Source: Anabaena minutissima FACHB-250
GTDB taxonomy: Bacteria > Cyanobacteriota > Cyanobacteriia > Cyanobacteriales > Nostocaceae
Assembly: GCF_014697125.1 (NCBI RefSeq)
Contig: NZ_JACJRG010000014.1
Location: forward strand, 1 to 64,000
Direction of reading: 5' to 3'
Length of the DNA: 64,000 nucleotides
The notes under the pieces are model-generated. The model was not told the DNA's origin. It searched no databases and saw only the letters and a program-made list of their open reading frames with translations. The position numbers were made by a program, and so were the translations under genes. Position 1 is the stretch's first letter, and each line of letters opens with the position of its first letter. Of the stretch, positions 53,031 through 61,842 are shown in pieces.

Positions 53031-53336
53031 ACGGAGTTCTGAGGTAGATGAACGAGTATCAAAGACTCGTTAACGGAGTTTTGAGGTAGATGAACGAGTA
53101 TCAAAGACTCGTCAACGGAGTTCTGAGGTAGATGAACGAGTATCAAAGACTCGTCAACGGAGTTCTGAGGTAGATGAACGAGTATCAAAGACTCGTTAAC
53201 GGAGTTCTGAGGTAGATGAACGAGTATCAAAGGCTCGTTAACGGAGTTCTGAGGTAGATGAACGAGTATTAAAGACTCGTCAACGGAGTTCTGAGGTAGA
53301 TAAACGAGTATCAAAGACTCGTCAACGGAGTTCTGA
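53031..53336. repeat. 42-bp tandem repeat array, seven units and a partial
   Basis: Perfect 42-bp period: units start at 53031, 53073, 53115, 53157, 53199, 53241 and 53283, then 12 nt of an eighth. Units begin ACGGAGTTCTGAGGTAGATG and differ by only a few substitutions. Each contains ACGAGT...ACTCGT, a small hairpin. Because 42 is a multiple of three, a 108-codon frame stays open on the minus strand, but it has no sign of coding. It has no spacers, so it is not a CRISPR; it resembles the long tandem repeats (LTRR type) known in Anabaena. Confidence 0.95.
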
Positions 53337-53436
53337 ACTGGAAAATTTTAACAAAGTGTAGGGGTTCAAGTCCCCGGCTTCTATCAAGCCGCAAGTGTTG
53401 TGGCTCTTTTTAAATCGCCGTTACAACACGGAAAAA

Positions 53437-53478
53437 GCGAATTGCGAATTGCGAATTGCGAATTGCGAATTGCGAATT
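53437..53478. repeat. Heptamer repeat (GCGAATT)6
   Basis: Six exact copies of GCGAATT ending 4 nt before the stop codon of the minus-strand WD40 gene. This is the STRR class of short tandem repeats common in heterocystous cyanobacteria. Confidence 0.95.
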
Positions 53479-53481
53479 GGT

Positions 53482-55257
53482 CTAACTCCTTTGCCAAATT
53501 TTAATGGTTTTATCCAAACTCCCGCTCACCAACATATCGCCGGAACTGGTAAAAGTTAGCGCGGTGACAATATCAGTGTGACCTGTAAAGGTAGCCAATA
53601 ACTCGCCAGAGTCAAAATGCCATAACTTGATAGTTTGGTCAGCACTGCTGCTAGCAATAATTTGTTCATCGGGACTAAGCGCGATCGCATACACTTTATC
53701 TGTATGTCCCTTGAGAGTGCGAATTAATTTACCACTCTCCAGATGCCAAATCTTAATAGTCTGATCCCAACTACCACTCGCCAGCCATTGACCGTCTGCA
53801 CTAATTTTCAAAGCACGGACAATATGACTGTGACCCGTGAGGGTATGTAGGGGTTCTTTGTCTTTGAGATTCTTCGTATTCCAGGGTTCTGAGGTATGCC
53901 AGACTTTGATTTTACGATAGCTACCGGTCACTAAGGTTTGACCATCACGGCTTAACGCCAAAGAATGAGCAGCCGTATCATCTAAAGACAGGATGGCTTT
54001 TACCTGACGACTCATCAAATCCCAAAAGAAGATTTTTCTGTCATCGCCACCAGTGGCTAACATTTGTCCATCGGGAGTAAAAGCAACGCACCGCACCACG
54101 CCATGATGTTTGTGCAGAATATCTATTAAATCTAATGCACCTGTATGCCAAATTTTAATTGTGGAGTCTGCGCCACCACTCACCAACATCTGGCCGTCTG
54201 CACTAAAAGCTAGGGAACTAATTTCATCTATTAGTCCAGAAAATACCCAAGGATATTCTGACAAAGTATCAATTAAATCACCCTTGCTTAAATCCCATAA
54301 CTTCGTCTCTCCATGACTACCACTAGCCAATATCGGTGTAATTATGCCGTTGTCATACTTAGAATTAAAAGCTAAACAATTAATTCCTTTAGTATGTCCT
54401 TTTAACGTTTGCCAACATTCCCAATCACCAATAATTTCTTTTTTAGGATGGTCTGATGATACAGTTTGAATTGTTTCAGGGATGGTTCTTTCAACAACTA
54501 TTGGCAAGATATCTTTTTTAATATCTTTTCTCAGAGTTAATGATTCTAAATACCAACTTAATCCCCCTGCATACAACAAGTTACTAGGAGCAACATACAT
54601 TTTGGGTTCTGTTAATCCGACTTGATGGGTGGGTAAAAAGCCAGCAATCACAGCTTGTTTTTCACAACCCAACTTACCCGTAGATGGATAAAATAGACAC
54701 AGAAAAACTAATACTTGGTGATGTCTTAAATCATCTTGAGTGACTGACCACCTGATTTTATCTTTCTTAATGCCATTAAAACTCTCACCATCAGCAACAT
54801 AAACTTGTACACTCAATTTAGGGTTATCTGCTATCAAGTAAGTAAACTTACTTTCACCCCGCAAGTTCCCTTCATCGTCTAGCACCATATTCTGCGCGGT
54901 GTCTTGGGGAATTTTCTTTAGTAGCTTCCCTAGACGCGTGCTGATAATGCGATCGACAATTTGCTCGCGCAAAATATAATCTTCCGCTTGCTGCTGGAAA
55001 TATGTCGGAAAAGGGATAGTCCAGTCAGGGGGTTCGGGATACTCAGGCGGTATGGGAGGCGGATTCTTAGCCAGGATTTTGGCTTGTTGGCGAGAAAATT
55101 CGATAATTTTTGCCAAAGGTTCTCCACAAAATGCCATCACTTCGCTGTGACACCCTCTAACTTGACTTTCTAACAAAGATAGATCGTAAGTTTTGGGTTT
55201 TTTCACACGTTGAAGGAAGTCAGCCTGTTGAGCTTTGAGTAAGCTAATCCAATCCAT
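53482..55257 (-). CDS. WD40 repeat protein with cyanobacterial N-terminal domain
   Basis: 591 residues from ATG 55257. This start has GCAGGA 6 nt before it; an earlier ATG at 55284 would add nine residues. The N-terminal ~270 residues (LLKAQQADFLQRVKKPKTYD, PPEYPEPPDWTIPFPTYFQQ, VLVFLCLFYPSTGKLGCEKQ) form a domain I do not recognise; the seven WD40 repeats that follow (e.g. ALSPDEQIIASSSADQTIKL) should make one propeller. It probably works as a protein-binding scaffold in the cytoplasm. No catalytic motif seen. It lies near the NACHT gene but is separated by repeats. Confidence 0.88.
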   Translation of the reverse strand: MDWISLLKAQQADFLQRVKKPKTYDLSLLESQVRGCHSEVMAFCGEPLAKIIEFSRQQAKILAKNPPPIPPEYPEPPDWTIPFPTYFQQQAEDYILREQIVDRIISTRLGKLLKKIPQDTAQNMVLDDEGNLRGESKFTYLIADNPKLSVQVYVADGESFNGIKKDKIRWSVTQDDLRHHQVLVFLCLFYPSTGKLGCEKQAVIAGFLPTHQVGLTEPKMYVAPSNLLYAGGLSWYLESLTLRKDIKKDILPIVVERTIPETIQTVSSDHPKKEIIGDWECWQTLKGHTKGINCLAFNSKYDNGIITPILASGSHGETKLWDLSKGDLIDTLSEYPWVFSGLIDEISSLAFSADGQMLVSGGADSTIKIWHTGALDLIDILHKHHGVVRCVAFTPDGQMLATGGDDRKIFFWDLMSRQVKAILSLDDTAAHSLALSRDGQTLVTGSYRKIKVWHTSEPWNTKNLKDKEPLHTLTGHSHIVRALKISADGQWLASGSWDQTIKIWHLESGKLIRTLKGHTDKVYAIALSPDEQIIASSSADQTIKLWHFDSGELLATFTGHTDIVTALTFTSSGDMLVSGSLDKTIKIWQRS

Positions 55258-55650
55258 CTGCATTCCTGCGGCACAATGTTGCATACTTAAGGTAAGCTAT
55301 ACCAATGCAATGACTCAAGTTTATAACTTCTAGTTAATTAAAAATTCCGTAATCCTCGCAGTCTAATAGAACACAATCAAAGGCAGAATTTGCAGAGAGT
55401 ATCCACCATAAAGGATGAAGACCCTTGATTGAGAACGGGACTGAAGTATTGAGAATTTAAATGATGTCCGTCAATTCTAACTAACCTTAACAATAAGATA
55501 CTGTTGCCCTAGAAACAGTTATATTTCTAAAGACAAGTATTCTTGAAGATGATTAAGCCTCAACACAAAAAGCTGATTTAAAAGTAACCCAATGTTACAA
55601 AAACAGATAGATATACTAATTCGTTATGTAATGATACATTTTCATCAATT
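55258..55650. other. Spacer upstream of the WD40 gene
   Basis: About 390 nt, AT-rich, with no credible gene on either strand. It should hold the WD40 promoter. No repeat, hairpin or RNA gene was recognised. Confidence 0.45.
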
Positions 55651-56016
55651 TTAAGTTTTATGTTCCGGCGTAGAGGATTGAGTACCTGCGTTGTAAGTGT
55701 TATTAGATTCTAGTTGTTTAATTTTTCTGTGCAAATCAAACTCTTCACTACTGACTATTGTTTCTAGATTGGCAATTCTTTGCTCTAATATCTCTATCGG
55801 TTGGCCTGATAAAGATTTGGATGGTGATTTTTTATCATCAGAACGCCAGACAGCAACTGTACTAGCAACCGCACCGCCAATAGCTGCTAAAGGGAGGATG
55901 GGGCCACTTCGAGTCACAGCCGAGAGTGGAATACAAATTGCGAAAAGACCAACTGTCATTCCCCAAATTTTCGAGGTAGCAGCAACCCTGACATCTTCCT
56001 GTGGTTCTTGAGTCAT
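55651..56016 (-). CDS. Small membrane protein with coiled coil, unknown
   Basis: 121 residues. A short polar start, a hydrophobic hairpin (KIWGMTVGLFAICIPLSAVT and ILPLAAIGGAVASTVAVW) and a charged C-terminal half with a heptad-like helix (IEILEQRIANLETIVSSEEF, DLHRKIKQLES). Likely an inner-membrane anchor with a cytoplasmic coiled coil. The arrangement is common in cyanobacterial hypothetical proteins; I know no function. It faces the SDR gene divergently across 139 nt. Confidence 0.7.
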   Translation of the reverse strand: MTQEPQEDVRVAATSKIWGMTVGLFAICIPLSAVTRSGPILPLAAIGGAVASTVAVWRSDDKKSPSKSLSGQPIEILEQRIANLETIVSSEEFDLHRKIKQLESNNTYNAGTQSSTPEHKT

Positions 56017-56155
56017 AAATTTTGCTTAGAGGATTTACTTAACTAGATTCGCACGATCGCCGATAAAAATACCTCCCACATTAGGGTTAAATATAATTAC
56101 GCCTCCACCTCTGATACAATCCTTTGAGCGTAATTGATTTTTCTTCAAAATTCAT

Positions 56156-56833
56156 ATGACAAGTACATCTCGCATTTTCTTGGTAGGAGCTAGTCGCGGT
56201 GTTGGTAAAGAAATTGCCAATTACTTGACTAAACAGAATATTCAAGTCACCGCACTGGTCAGAAACGAAACATCTCGTGCTGAACTAGAAGCAATGGGAG
56301 TTGAGGTAGTTGTAGGAGATGCCTTAAATATAGATGACTTAGAAAGTTCTATTATTACAGACAAACCGATTCACACTGTTATCAGTACACTAGGCGGTTT
56401 ACCTACAGACCAAGAAAAACCAGATTATTTAGGAAATAAGAATATCATTGATGCCGCAGTGAAAGCAGGCGTAGAGAAATTTATTCTGGTAACTTCCATT
56501 GGGACTGGTAATAGTGTCGGTGCTTTGTCTCCCCAAGCTTTAAACGCACTGCAAACAGTTTTAGTAGAAAAGAACAAAGCTGAACAGCATTTAATTGCTA
56601 GCGGACTCACTTATACGATTATCCGTCCTGGTGGACTGAAATCAGAGCCAGCCACAGGGAATGGTGTGTTAACGGAAGATACACACATTGTTGGGAGTAT
56701 CCATCGCGCAGATGTAGCAGAGTTAGTTTGTCGCTGTTTAAGTTCCGAGAGTGCTAATAATAAAACCCTGTCAGCAATAGATAAGAAGATGCTCTTTACA
56801 CAAACAGAGTTTGTTGAGTTTAAACTAGATTAG
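56156..56833 (+). CDS. NmrA-like atypical short-chain dehydrogenase (NAD(P)-binding)
   Basis: 225 residues with an N-terminal Rossmann fold: FLVGASRGVGKEIANYL (glycine motif, NADP-type arginine), VVGDALNIDDLESSI, then VTSIGTGNSVGA and IIRPGGLKSEPATG, as in SDR_a5/NmrA-like proteins. The usual catalytic Tyr-x-x-x-Lys is not evident (KNKAEQHL occupies that place), so it could be a redox enzyme with altered chemistry or a sensor. Related proteins in phototrophs include TIC62/Ycf39-like assembly factors; I cannot assign it to one. Single gene. Confidence 0.85.
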   Translation: MTSTSRIFLVGASRGVGKEIANYLTKQNIQVTALVRNETSRAELEAMGVEVVVGDALNIDDLESSIITDKPIHTVISTLGGLPTDQEKPDYLGNKNIIDAAVKAGVEKFILVTSIGTGNSVGALSPQALNALQTVLVEKNKAEQHLIASGLTYTIIRPGGLKSEPATGNGVLTEDTHIVGSIHRADVAELVCRCLSSESANNKTLSAIDKKMLFTQTEFVEFKLD

Positions 56834-56846
56834 TTGGGGATTGGGA

Positions 56847-56874
56847 ATTTTAGATTTTAGATTTTAGATTTTGG
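56847..56874. repeat. Heptamer repeat (ATTTTAG)4
   Basis: Three exact and one near copy of ATTTTAG just after the SDR stop, followed by ATCTAAAATCC, its partial complement, and by (ACTAATA)n at ~56934-56951. STRR-type spacer sequence. Confidence 0.9.
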
Positions 56875-56959
56875 ATTGAATAATCTAAAATCCACTCATT
56901 GCAAATCCACTCATTAAAAGGCTGGGGACTGATAACTAATAACTAATAACTATTGATCT

Positions 56960-57715
56960 ATGCCAAATACTATTTCAATTACTGATTCACTAGTTCCTAA
57001 TCCTGTACCAAAGTCAACAATCATTCGGTTAGAAGGCATCTTTAAAATCTACGGTAGAGGAGAAACTGAAGTCAAAGCCCTCAATGATGTAAATCTTGTC
57101 ATTAATGAGGGTGAATACTGTTCCATTATGGGGCCTTCAGGTTCAGGTAAATCTACAGCCATGAATATTATTGGTTGTCTAGATCGCCCCACCACAGGAC
57201 ATTACTATTTAGATAACGTCGATGTGGCACAAATGAATGACGCAGACTTGGCACATATCCGCAACAAGAAACTGGGGTTTGTCTTCCAACAATTCCACTT
57301 ATTACCCCAACTTAGCGCATTAGAAAACGTGATGCTGCCAATGGTGTATGCTGGTGTCAATCCTAGCGAAAGAAGCGATCGCGCCGCCGAAGCACTGACC
57401 AAAGTTGGTTTAGCCAATCGCATCAACAACAAACCCACTCAACTATCAGGCGGACAACAACAAAGAGTAGCGATCGCCCGTGCTATTGTCAACCGTCCCG
57501 TTGTCCTGCTAGCCGATGAACCTACCGGCGCACTAGATTCACACACCACTCAAGAAGTATTAGATATTTTTACCGAACTCAATACTAGTGGTATCACTGT
57601 AGTTATGGTGACACATGAACCAGAAGTTGCCCGTCAAACCCGGCGTATTGTCTGGTTTCGGGATGGTCAAGTTATACATTCCCACCTCACACCTGAAGAA
57701 TTAAATAATTTGTAA
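56960..57715 (+). CDS. ABC transporter ATPase, DevA/MacB/LolD type
   Basis: 251-residue ATPase of the lipoprotein/macrolide exporter class (MacB, LolD; DevA in Anabaena). Walker A GPSGSGKST (58-66), Q-loop FVFQQFHLLPQLSALENVML, signature LSGGQQQR (~161), Walker B VVLLADEPTGALDS and H-loop VMVTHEP are intact. These ATPases drive a MacB-like permease with a membrane-fusion partner (DevB/DevC in heterocyst glycolipid export). No permease or adaptor gene lies next to it, so it is an orphan ATPase here. The N-terminal ~20 residues are an extension before the usual start. Confidence 0.93.
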   Translation: MPNTISITDSLVPNPVPKSTIIRLEGIFKIYGRGETEVKALNDVNLVINEGEYCSIMGPSGSGKSTAMNIIGCLDRPTTGHYYLDNVDVAQMNDADLAHIRNKKLGFVFQQFHLLPQLSALENVMLPMVYAGVNPSERSDRAAEALTKVGLANRINNKPTQLSGGQQQRVAIARAIVNRPVVLLADEPTGALDSHTTQEVLDIFTELNTSGITVVMVTHEPEVARQTRRIVWFRDGQVIHSHLTPEELNNL

Positions 57716-57759
57716 TTCGTAATTCGTACTCAGACAGAATTAATTACACAAATTTTTTC

Positions 57760-57780
57760 CTGTCACCTGTCACCTGTCAC
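57760..57780. repeat. Heptamer repeat (CTGTCAC)3
   Basis: Three exact copies of CTGTCAC in the spacer between the convergent ATPase and maf genes, next to a few copies of AATTCGT (57714-57727). STRR class. Confidence 0.9.
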
Positions 57781-57820
57781 CTATCTACGCCAATGAAATT
57801 TAATTGCCTACTTTACAGAA

Positions 57821-58414
57821 TTAATGCCAATAATCTGTGACTTCGTAACCTAGTTCTTCTAGCATTTGCCGCAGTAGGGGTAAACTAAGTCCGATAACGT
57901 TGCTGTGACAACCTTCTATTTTTTCTACAAATAGACTACCAAAACCTTCTAGGGCGAATGCACCAGCACATTTGAGGGGTTCACCTGTAGCTACATAGGC
58001 TTGAATAGCGCGATCGCTAATTTGAGCAAAATATACTCTTGTCACCTGACATTTAACTACAGTGCGGTTTTGGTCAACGTCAATCAAAACATGACCTGTG
58101 TATAAATCGCCAAAGCTACCCCGCATTAATTGCCAACGTGCGATCGCTTCGGCTGCATCTGCTGGTTTGCCGTGAATCTTACTATCGATTGCTAATACTG
58201 AATCACAACCCATAATCAACCCTGATGCAAAATGCGGTACTACAGTTTCCGCCTTGCGTTGAGCCAGAATTTGAACTAACTGTCCAGGTTCAGTGATTTG
58301 AACTTGTGACTCATCAAAATCACTAGGACTAACTATTGGTTCAATACCAACAGTTTGCAGCAAGCGTCTTCGCGCCGGGGAAGCAGAAGCTAGTACGAAT
58401 TGGGGAATTTTCAT
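57821..58414 (-). CDS. maf: Maf-family nucleoside triphosphate pyrophosphatase
   Basis: 197 residues, normal length. It hydrolyses non-canonical or pyrimidine NTPs (dTTP/UTP type in the YhdE subfamily) to the monophosphate, protecting nucleotide pools; it also inhibits septation when overproduced in Bacillus. Motifs: [12 protein letters not shown] (from 9), catalytic Asp71 in GCDSVL, HGKPAD, and [20 protein letters not shown] with [10 protein letters not shown] near the end. The gene is 75 nt downstream of psbP on the same strand, and may share its transcript. Confidence 0.94.
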   Translation of the reverse strand: MKIPQFVLASASPARRRLLQTVGIEPIVSPSDFDESQVQITEPGQLVQILAQRKAETVVPHFASGLIMGCDSVLAIDSKIHGKPADAAEAIARWQLMRGSFGDLYTGHVLIDVDQNRTVVKCQVTRVYFAQISDRAIQAYVATGEPLKCAGAFALEGFGSLFVEKIEGCHSNVIGLSLPLLRQMLEELGYEVTDYWH

Positions 58415-58489
58415 TAGATTTTTGGGTAAGAGTCAACACTCATTAGTTACTCTACCTTAGTCTCCAATGCCCAATTCCCCATTCCCCAT

Positions 58490-59035
58490 TTAATACACAG
58501 AAAAAGAATTGACTACATCTTTCATCATGTTTTTAACTTTTTGCCAACGTCTTTCGGGAATAGAGGCATTAAAGGTAAAAAGTTTACCACGGCTCACAGC
58601 AACACTAGTCACGTTGTGCCGTTTTTGCTGATCGGGAAGTGTTACCAAATACTCAAGAATGTAATATATTTTTCCATCAGATTCTTGTTCTAAGGCGTTA
58701 ACCAATTCAGCCGAACGTCCAGAATCAGGAGGTGCTAAAGCTGACTTACCCAACTTGTATCCTACTTCCGTTGGTGTTCCTAATTCTTTTAATGTTTTGT
58801 TCTCTGGCACAGGACTAATGATCACAGAGACATTTTCTGATATCTCAATTAAATCGTGAAACACAACATCAGGGCCATTGGCAACTTTCACCGGCAACCA
58901 GCCATTAGGATATAAAAATTCATAGCCATCAGTTGTGTCTACAAAGCTTTTGAATCCGGCAGCAGAGGCAATATCAGGATTACTGAAGCTGAAACTTAAT
59001 ACCAATAGCAAAATAAATACAAGTCTTTTCCACAT
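58490..59035 (-). CDS. psbP: PsbP-family photosystem II protein (CyanoP)
   Basis: 181 residues from ATG 59035, chosen because AAGGAAA lies 9 nt upstream; an earlier start at 59077 would add 14 residues. A signal sequence (MWKRLVFILLLVLSFSF, cleavage near ASA-AGF) sends it to the lumen. The PsbP fold is shown by FVDTTDGYEFLYPNGWLPV, VVFHDLIEISENVSVIISPV and GRSAELVNALEQESDGKIYY. CyanoP binds lumenal PSII during assembly. No cysteine follows the signal, so this form is not a lipoprotein, unlike CyanoP described in Synechocystis. Confidence 0.94.
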   Translation of the reverse strand: MWKRLVFILLLVLSFSFSNPDIASAAGFKSFVDTTDGYEFLYPNGWLPVKVANGPDVVFHDLIEISENVSVIISPVPENKTLKELGTPTEVGYKLGKSALAPPDSGRSAELVNALEQESDGKIYYILEYLVTLPDQQKRHNVTSVAVSRGKLFTFNASIPERRWQKVKNMMKDVVNSFSVY

Positions 59036-59139
59036 TTTTACAGTTTCCTTTCGGCTGGAAGCAACACAAGCAAGCATAATTTCTCATTTTCATTGTCCCA
59101 TCAACTGTGTCGCTTCGCATCATTTCGCTTTCTTAGTAG

Positions 59140-59793
59140 ATGAGGATCGCTAACTATATGCTTACCACTAACGAATTACGCTGGTTTCATCCTGGTACGC
59201 TCCCATCAGATATTCTGGTTTGGTTTCAGCAAAATTGTTTGATTGATCAGTTGCAACCACCAGAAGTAAGAGAAGACGTGTATCTATATGCGCCAGGATC
59301 TGATTTTTTGGGAATCAAACTCAGACAAGGTAAGCTGGAAGTCAAATGGCGCAAAGCAGAACTGGGTATAGTTGATTTTGGTAAATTAGTGGCAGGAAAA
59401 GCCGAAACATGGGCGAAATGCTCGTGTAGTGATTCCACCGGGGAAATTTTTCAGCCTGCAACAGTTTTAGGAAATGCTGCTTGGGTGAGTGTGCGGAAAG
59501 TTCTCTATTTGCAGCTTTATCGGGTTTTGCCTGACTTTTCACTCATACCACTTACTAATCATGAAAATATCAATAATGGCTGTAGTGTGGAAATTACGCA
59601 ATTAATAGTTCAAAATTCTCCCTGGTGGAGTTTGGCTTTGGAAGCTAATGGTGATGATGTGCGACTAATGGCAAATCTTCAAGCAACAGTTAATTCGGTA
59701 TTCAATACTTACCAAAGTGTAGAATTACAGGTTGCTAATTCCTACGCTTACCCCCACTGGTTAGGACTTATTAAATCGCCCAATGCCCAATAA
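59140..59793 (+). CDS. Conserved-looking hypothetical protein
   Basis: 217 residues, soluble, balanced composition (ELRWFHPGTLPSDILVWFQQ, YLYAPGSDFLGIKLRQGKLE, VKWRKAELGIVDFGKLVAGK). The paired charged strands and a run of lysine/arginine-glutamate strands resemble a CYTH-like tunnel barrel, but I cannot confirm this. The ATG at 59158 (MLTTNELRW) is an alternative start. Divergent from psbP, convergent with the PP2C gene, whose stop codon adjoins its own. Confidence 0.75.
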   Translation: MRIANYMLTTNELRWFHPGTLPSDILVWFQQNCLIDQLQPPEVREDVYLYAPGSDFLGIKLRQGKLEVKWRKAELGIVDFGKLVAGKAETWAKCSCSDSTGEIFQPATVLGNAAWVSVRKVLYLQLYRVLPDFSLIPLTNHENINNGCSVEITQLIVQNSPWWSLALEANGDDVRLMANLQATVNSVFNTYQSVELQVANSYAYPHWLGLIKSPNAQ

Positions 59794-61185
59794 CTAATAA
59801 ATCTGCAACACTACTAGCGTCATATCATCAGTGTTTTGTCCATCGTGTCCAATAAATTGCTGTACCTGATCAAATAGGTAATCAACAATTTCCTGGGGAC
59901 TATTACAGTACCTACAAGCTTTATGGAACGCAGCAACAAAATTTTCTTCGTCGAAGCGATCGCCACTAGCCGCCGCCGCATCAGTCAAACCATCTGTATA
60001 ATAAATAACTGTATCCCCAGGCTCTAACTGTACTTGGGCATCTTCATATTGGCTATTGGCATCCAAGCCAATTAACATTCCCAAGGTATCTAAACGGCTA
60101 ATACTTTTCGTAGCTGCGTGCCACCACAACGGAGGGTTATGTGCCGCATTACTATAAGATAAAACGCGATTGTGCGGATTATACTCCGAGTAAAATAGCG
60201 TTATAAAACGGTGAGAATTTTCTAAATCAGCATACATGACTCGGTTTAAGTTTTGCAGCACTCCCCCTGGAGAATTACCATGCAAAACCTCTCCTCGCAG
60301 CATTCCCCGCATCATCGTCATAATTAGACCAGCCGGGACACCTTTCCCCATGACATCCCCAATTACCAAACCCCAACGGCCAGCATTCTGACTACTGTTA
60401 ATAATGTGTGGATAAATTTGACTGTGATTAGTGGGAATAAAATCATAGTAGTCTCCACCTACACGATTAGCTGGTTTACAGCGTGCCGCCAAGACAGCAC
60501 CAGGAATAGAAGGACATTGACGGGGTAAAAGTCGCCTTTGAATCTCCGCACCAATTTCTAATTCTTGGTCTAGGCGTTCTTTTTTTCTCAGTTCTACTCC
60601 TAGTTCATCATTTTCAATTGCTACCGCCGTTTGATCTGCCACTAGCCGGACTAACTTTTGTCTGGTTTCTGTCCAGCTATATTCCGGGTCGCGGCTAAGT
60701 ACATATAACCATCCCCGTTCTGTGTGCTTGACCAAAATTGCCGTGCCGAAAATCTGCACATCCGGCCCTAAGTGACGGTGCATCTGCGCGTCCAAAATTC
60801 CTGTAGCTGTGGCGAGGGGTGCGCTATTGGCTGCCAGTGAAACTTGACTACTAGCGGTTTCTAAAGCTTTGCGGATGTTCTTGCGTTGGCGACTATCTTG
60901 CCAATGTAACTGCTCTAACCTAATTTGACCATTGGGCTTATAAAGAAACAGCGCACTACCATCAGCATCTGTAACTCTTGTCGCCATTAATGGAATCAGT
61001 TCCAAAAACTGATTCAAATTATTAAAGCTTCTGAGGGCAAATCCCAAGGAACTCAGCAAATCTTGAATTTTATTCTGTTCCCGGTGCAACCTTGCCACGA
61101 GTTCTTTGAGTGCTACAACTGGTGTGACATCGGTCGTCGTAGCACTAATATTATTGTCAGTAGGTTGAGATGGCACTTGAGACAC
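59794..61185 (-). CDS. GAF-PP2C (RsbU/SpoIIE-type) serine phosphatase
   Basis: 463 residues, GTG start. Order: short coiled coil (~25-50), GAF domain (~55-190; SLGFALRSFNNLNQFLELIP, ALFLYKPNG, VADQTAVAIEN), linker helix (DQELEIGAEIQRRLLPRQCP) and PPM-type phosphatase domain with metal-binding GGDYYDFI, GDVMGKGVPAGL, YYTDGLTDA and NTDDMTLVVL. Such enzymes dephosphorylate anti-sigma antagonists or similar partner-switching proteins; the partner here is not in the window. Upstream frame is stopped, so the GTG is the likely start although no Shine-Dalgarno is visible. Confidence 0.95.
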   Translation of the reverse strand: MSQVPSQPTDNNISATTTDVTPVVALKELVARLHREQNKIQDLLSSLGFALRSFNNLNQFLELIPLMATRVTDADGSALFLYKPNGQIRLEQLHWQDSRQRKNIRKALETASSQVSLAANSAPLATATGILDAQMHRHLGPDVQIFGTAILVKHTERGWLYVLSRDPEYSWTETRQKLVRLVADQTAVAIENDELGVELRKKERLDQELEIGAEIQRRLLPRQCPSIPGAVLAARCKPANRVGGDYYDFIPTNHSQIYPHIINSSQNAGRWGLVIGDVMGKGVPAGLIMTMMRGMLRGEVLHGNSPGGVLQNLNRVMYADLENSHRFITLFYSEYNPHNRVLSYSNAAHNPPLWWHAATKSISRLDTLGMLIGLDANSQYEDAQVQLEPGDTVIYYTDGLTDAAAASGDRFDEENFVAAFHKACRYCNSPQEIVDYLFDQVQQFIGHDGQNTDDMTLVVLQIY

Positions 61186-61602
61186 AGGTACAGTTACTAT
61201 TGCACTGGAAAAATAGACATTAGATTACTTATACAATTTTTGCCTTGACATTGCTAAACCATATTGGGTCAAGATTTGTCACTTTAGCAAGAGTAAAAAG
61301 ACGTAAGACATAACTCGATACAAGTATTACATTGGGTTATAAAACTTATATCTCAAGATAGGAATGTTAATAAATGCAGTTTTAGGCAAAAATTGCTCCG
61401 CAAAAATCAGCAATTATCCTTCTCTATGGGAAAAAAGTTTACCCTTACATATCACAATTAGCAAATCATACATCTTCAGACATAGAAATTCCGAACTATT
61501 CAGACGTTTTTTGATGAATTCAAAAAAGAACTATAAATGTTGATAACACATAAATGCAAAAAAGCACATCATGTCATATCTAACCCGCATTTCTCACAAA
61601 CA
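61186..61602. other. Spacer upstream of the PP2C gene
   Basis: About 420 nt, AT-rich, with no credible gene. It should hold the PP2C promoter. No structure recognised before the inverted repeat at 61603. Confidence 0.45.
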
Positions 61603-61666
61603 GTAGGGGCGGGTTGAGCGAAATATTTCGTGAATGATTCGAGCATATCTGTGAACCCGCCCCTAC
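61603..61666. repeat. Dispersed inverted repeat (GTAGGGGCGGGTT family)
   Basis: Perfect 13-bp inverted repeat GTAGGGGCGGGTT (61603-61615) and AACCCGCCCCTAC (61654-61666), 38-nt interior. This GC-rich palindrome stands out in AT-rich spacer DNA and is a typical small dispersed repeat of Nostoc-type genomes; no ORF. Confidence 0.85.
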
Positions 61667-61753
61667 AGACTCTGGACTGAGGTTGCAATAATTGGTGATA
61701 AATCCGGGCTAAGTGCAGTATTAGTGGGAAATTTTAGCTTTAACTAGAAAAAT

Positions 61754-61830
61754 GGGGCATTGGGCATTGGGGTAGAATTATTTTGCCTTCTGCCTTCTGC
61801 CGTTCTTTTTGACTTTTGACTTTTGACTTC
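61754..61830. repeat. Three neighbouring heptamer repeats
   Basis: (GGGCATT)2-3, (GCCTTCT)2 and (TTTTGAC)3 lie in succession, ending just before the ftsY stop, with CCGCGTAGCGG at 61831-61840 from another small repeat family. STRR class. Confidence 0.85.
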
Positions 61831-61842
61831 CGCGTAGCGGTA

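Noticed and set aside
52988..53314. 108-codon minus-strand ORF of repeating LPQNSVDESLILVH units
   Set aside because: It exists only because the 42-bp repeat is a multiple of three; no ribosome site, and the repeat itself explains the open frame.
53031..53336. CRISPR-like array
   Set aside because: Units are joined without unique spacers and no cas genes are near.
53361..53390. tRNA gene (GGGGTTCAAGTCCCC T-arm-like stem)
   Set aside because: No matching acceptor, D-arm or anticodon arm upstream; at most a fragment.
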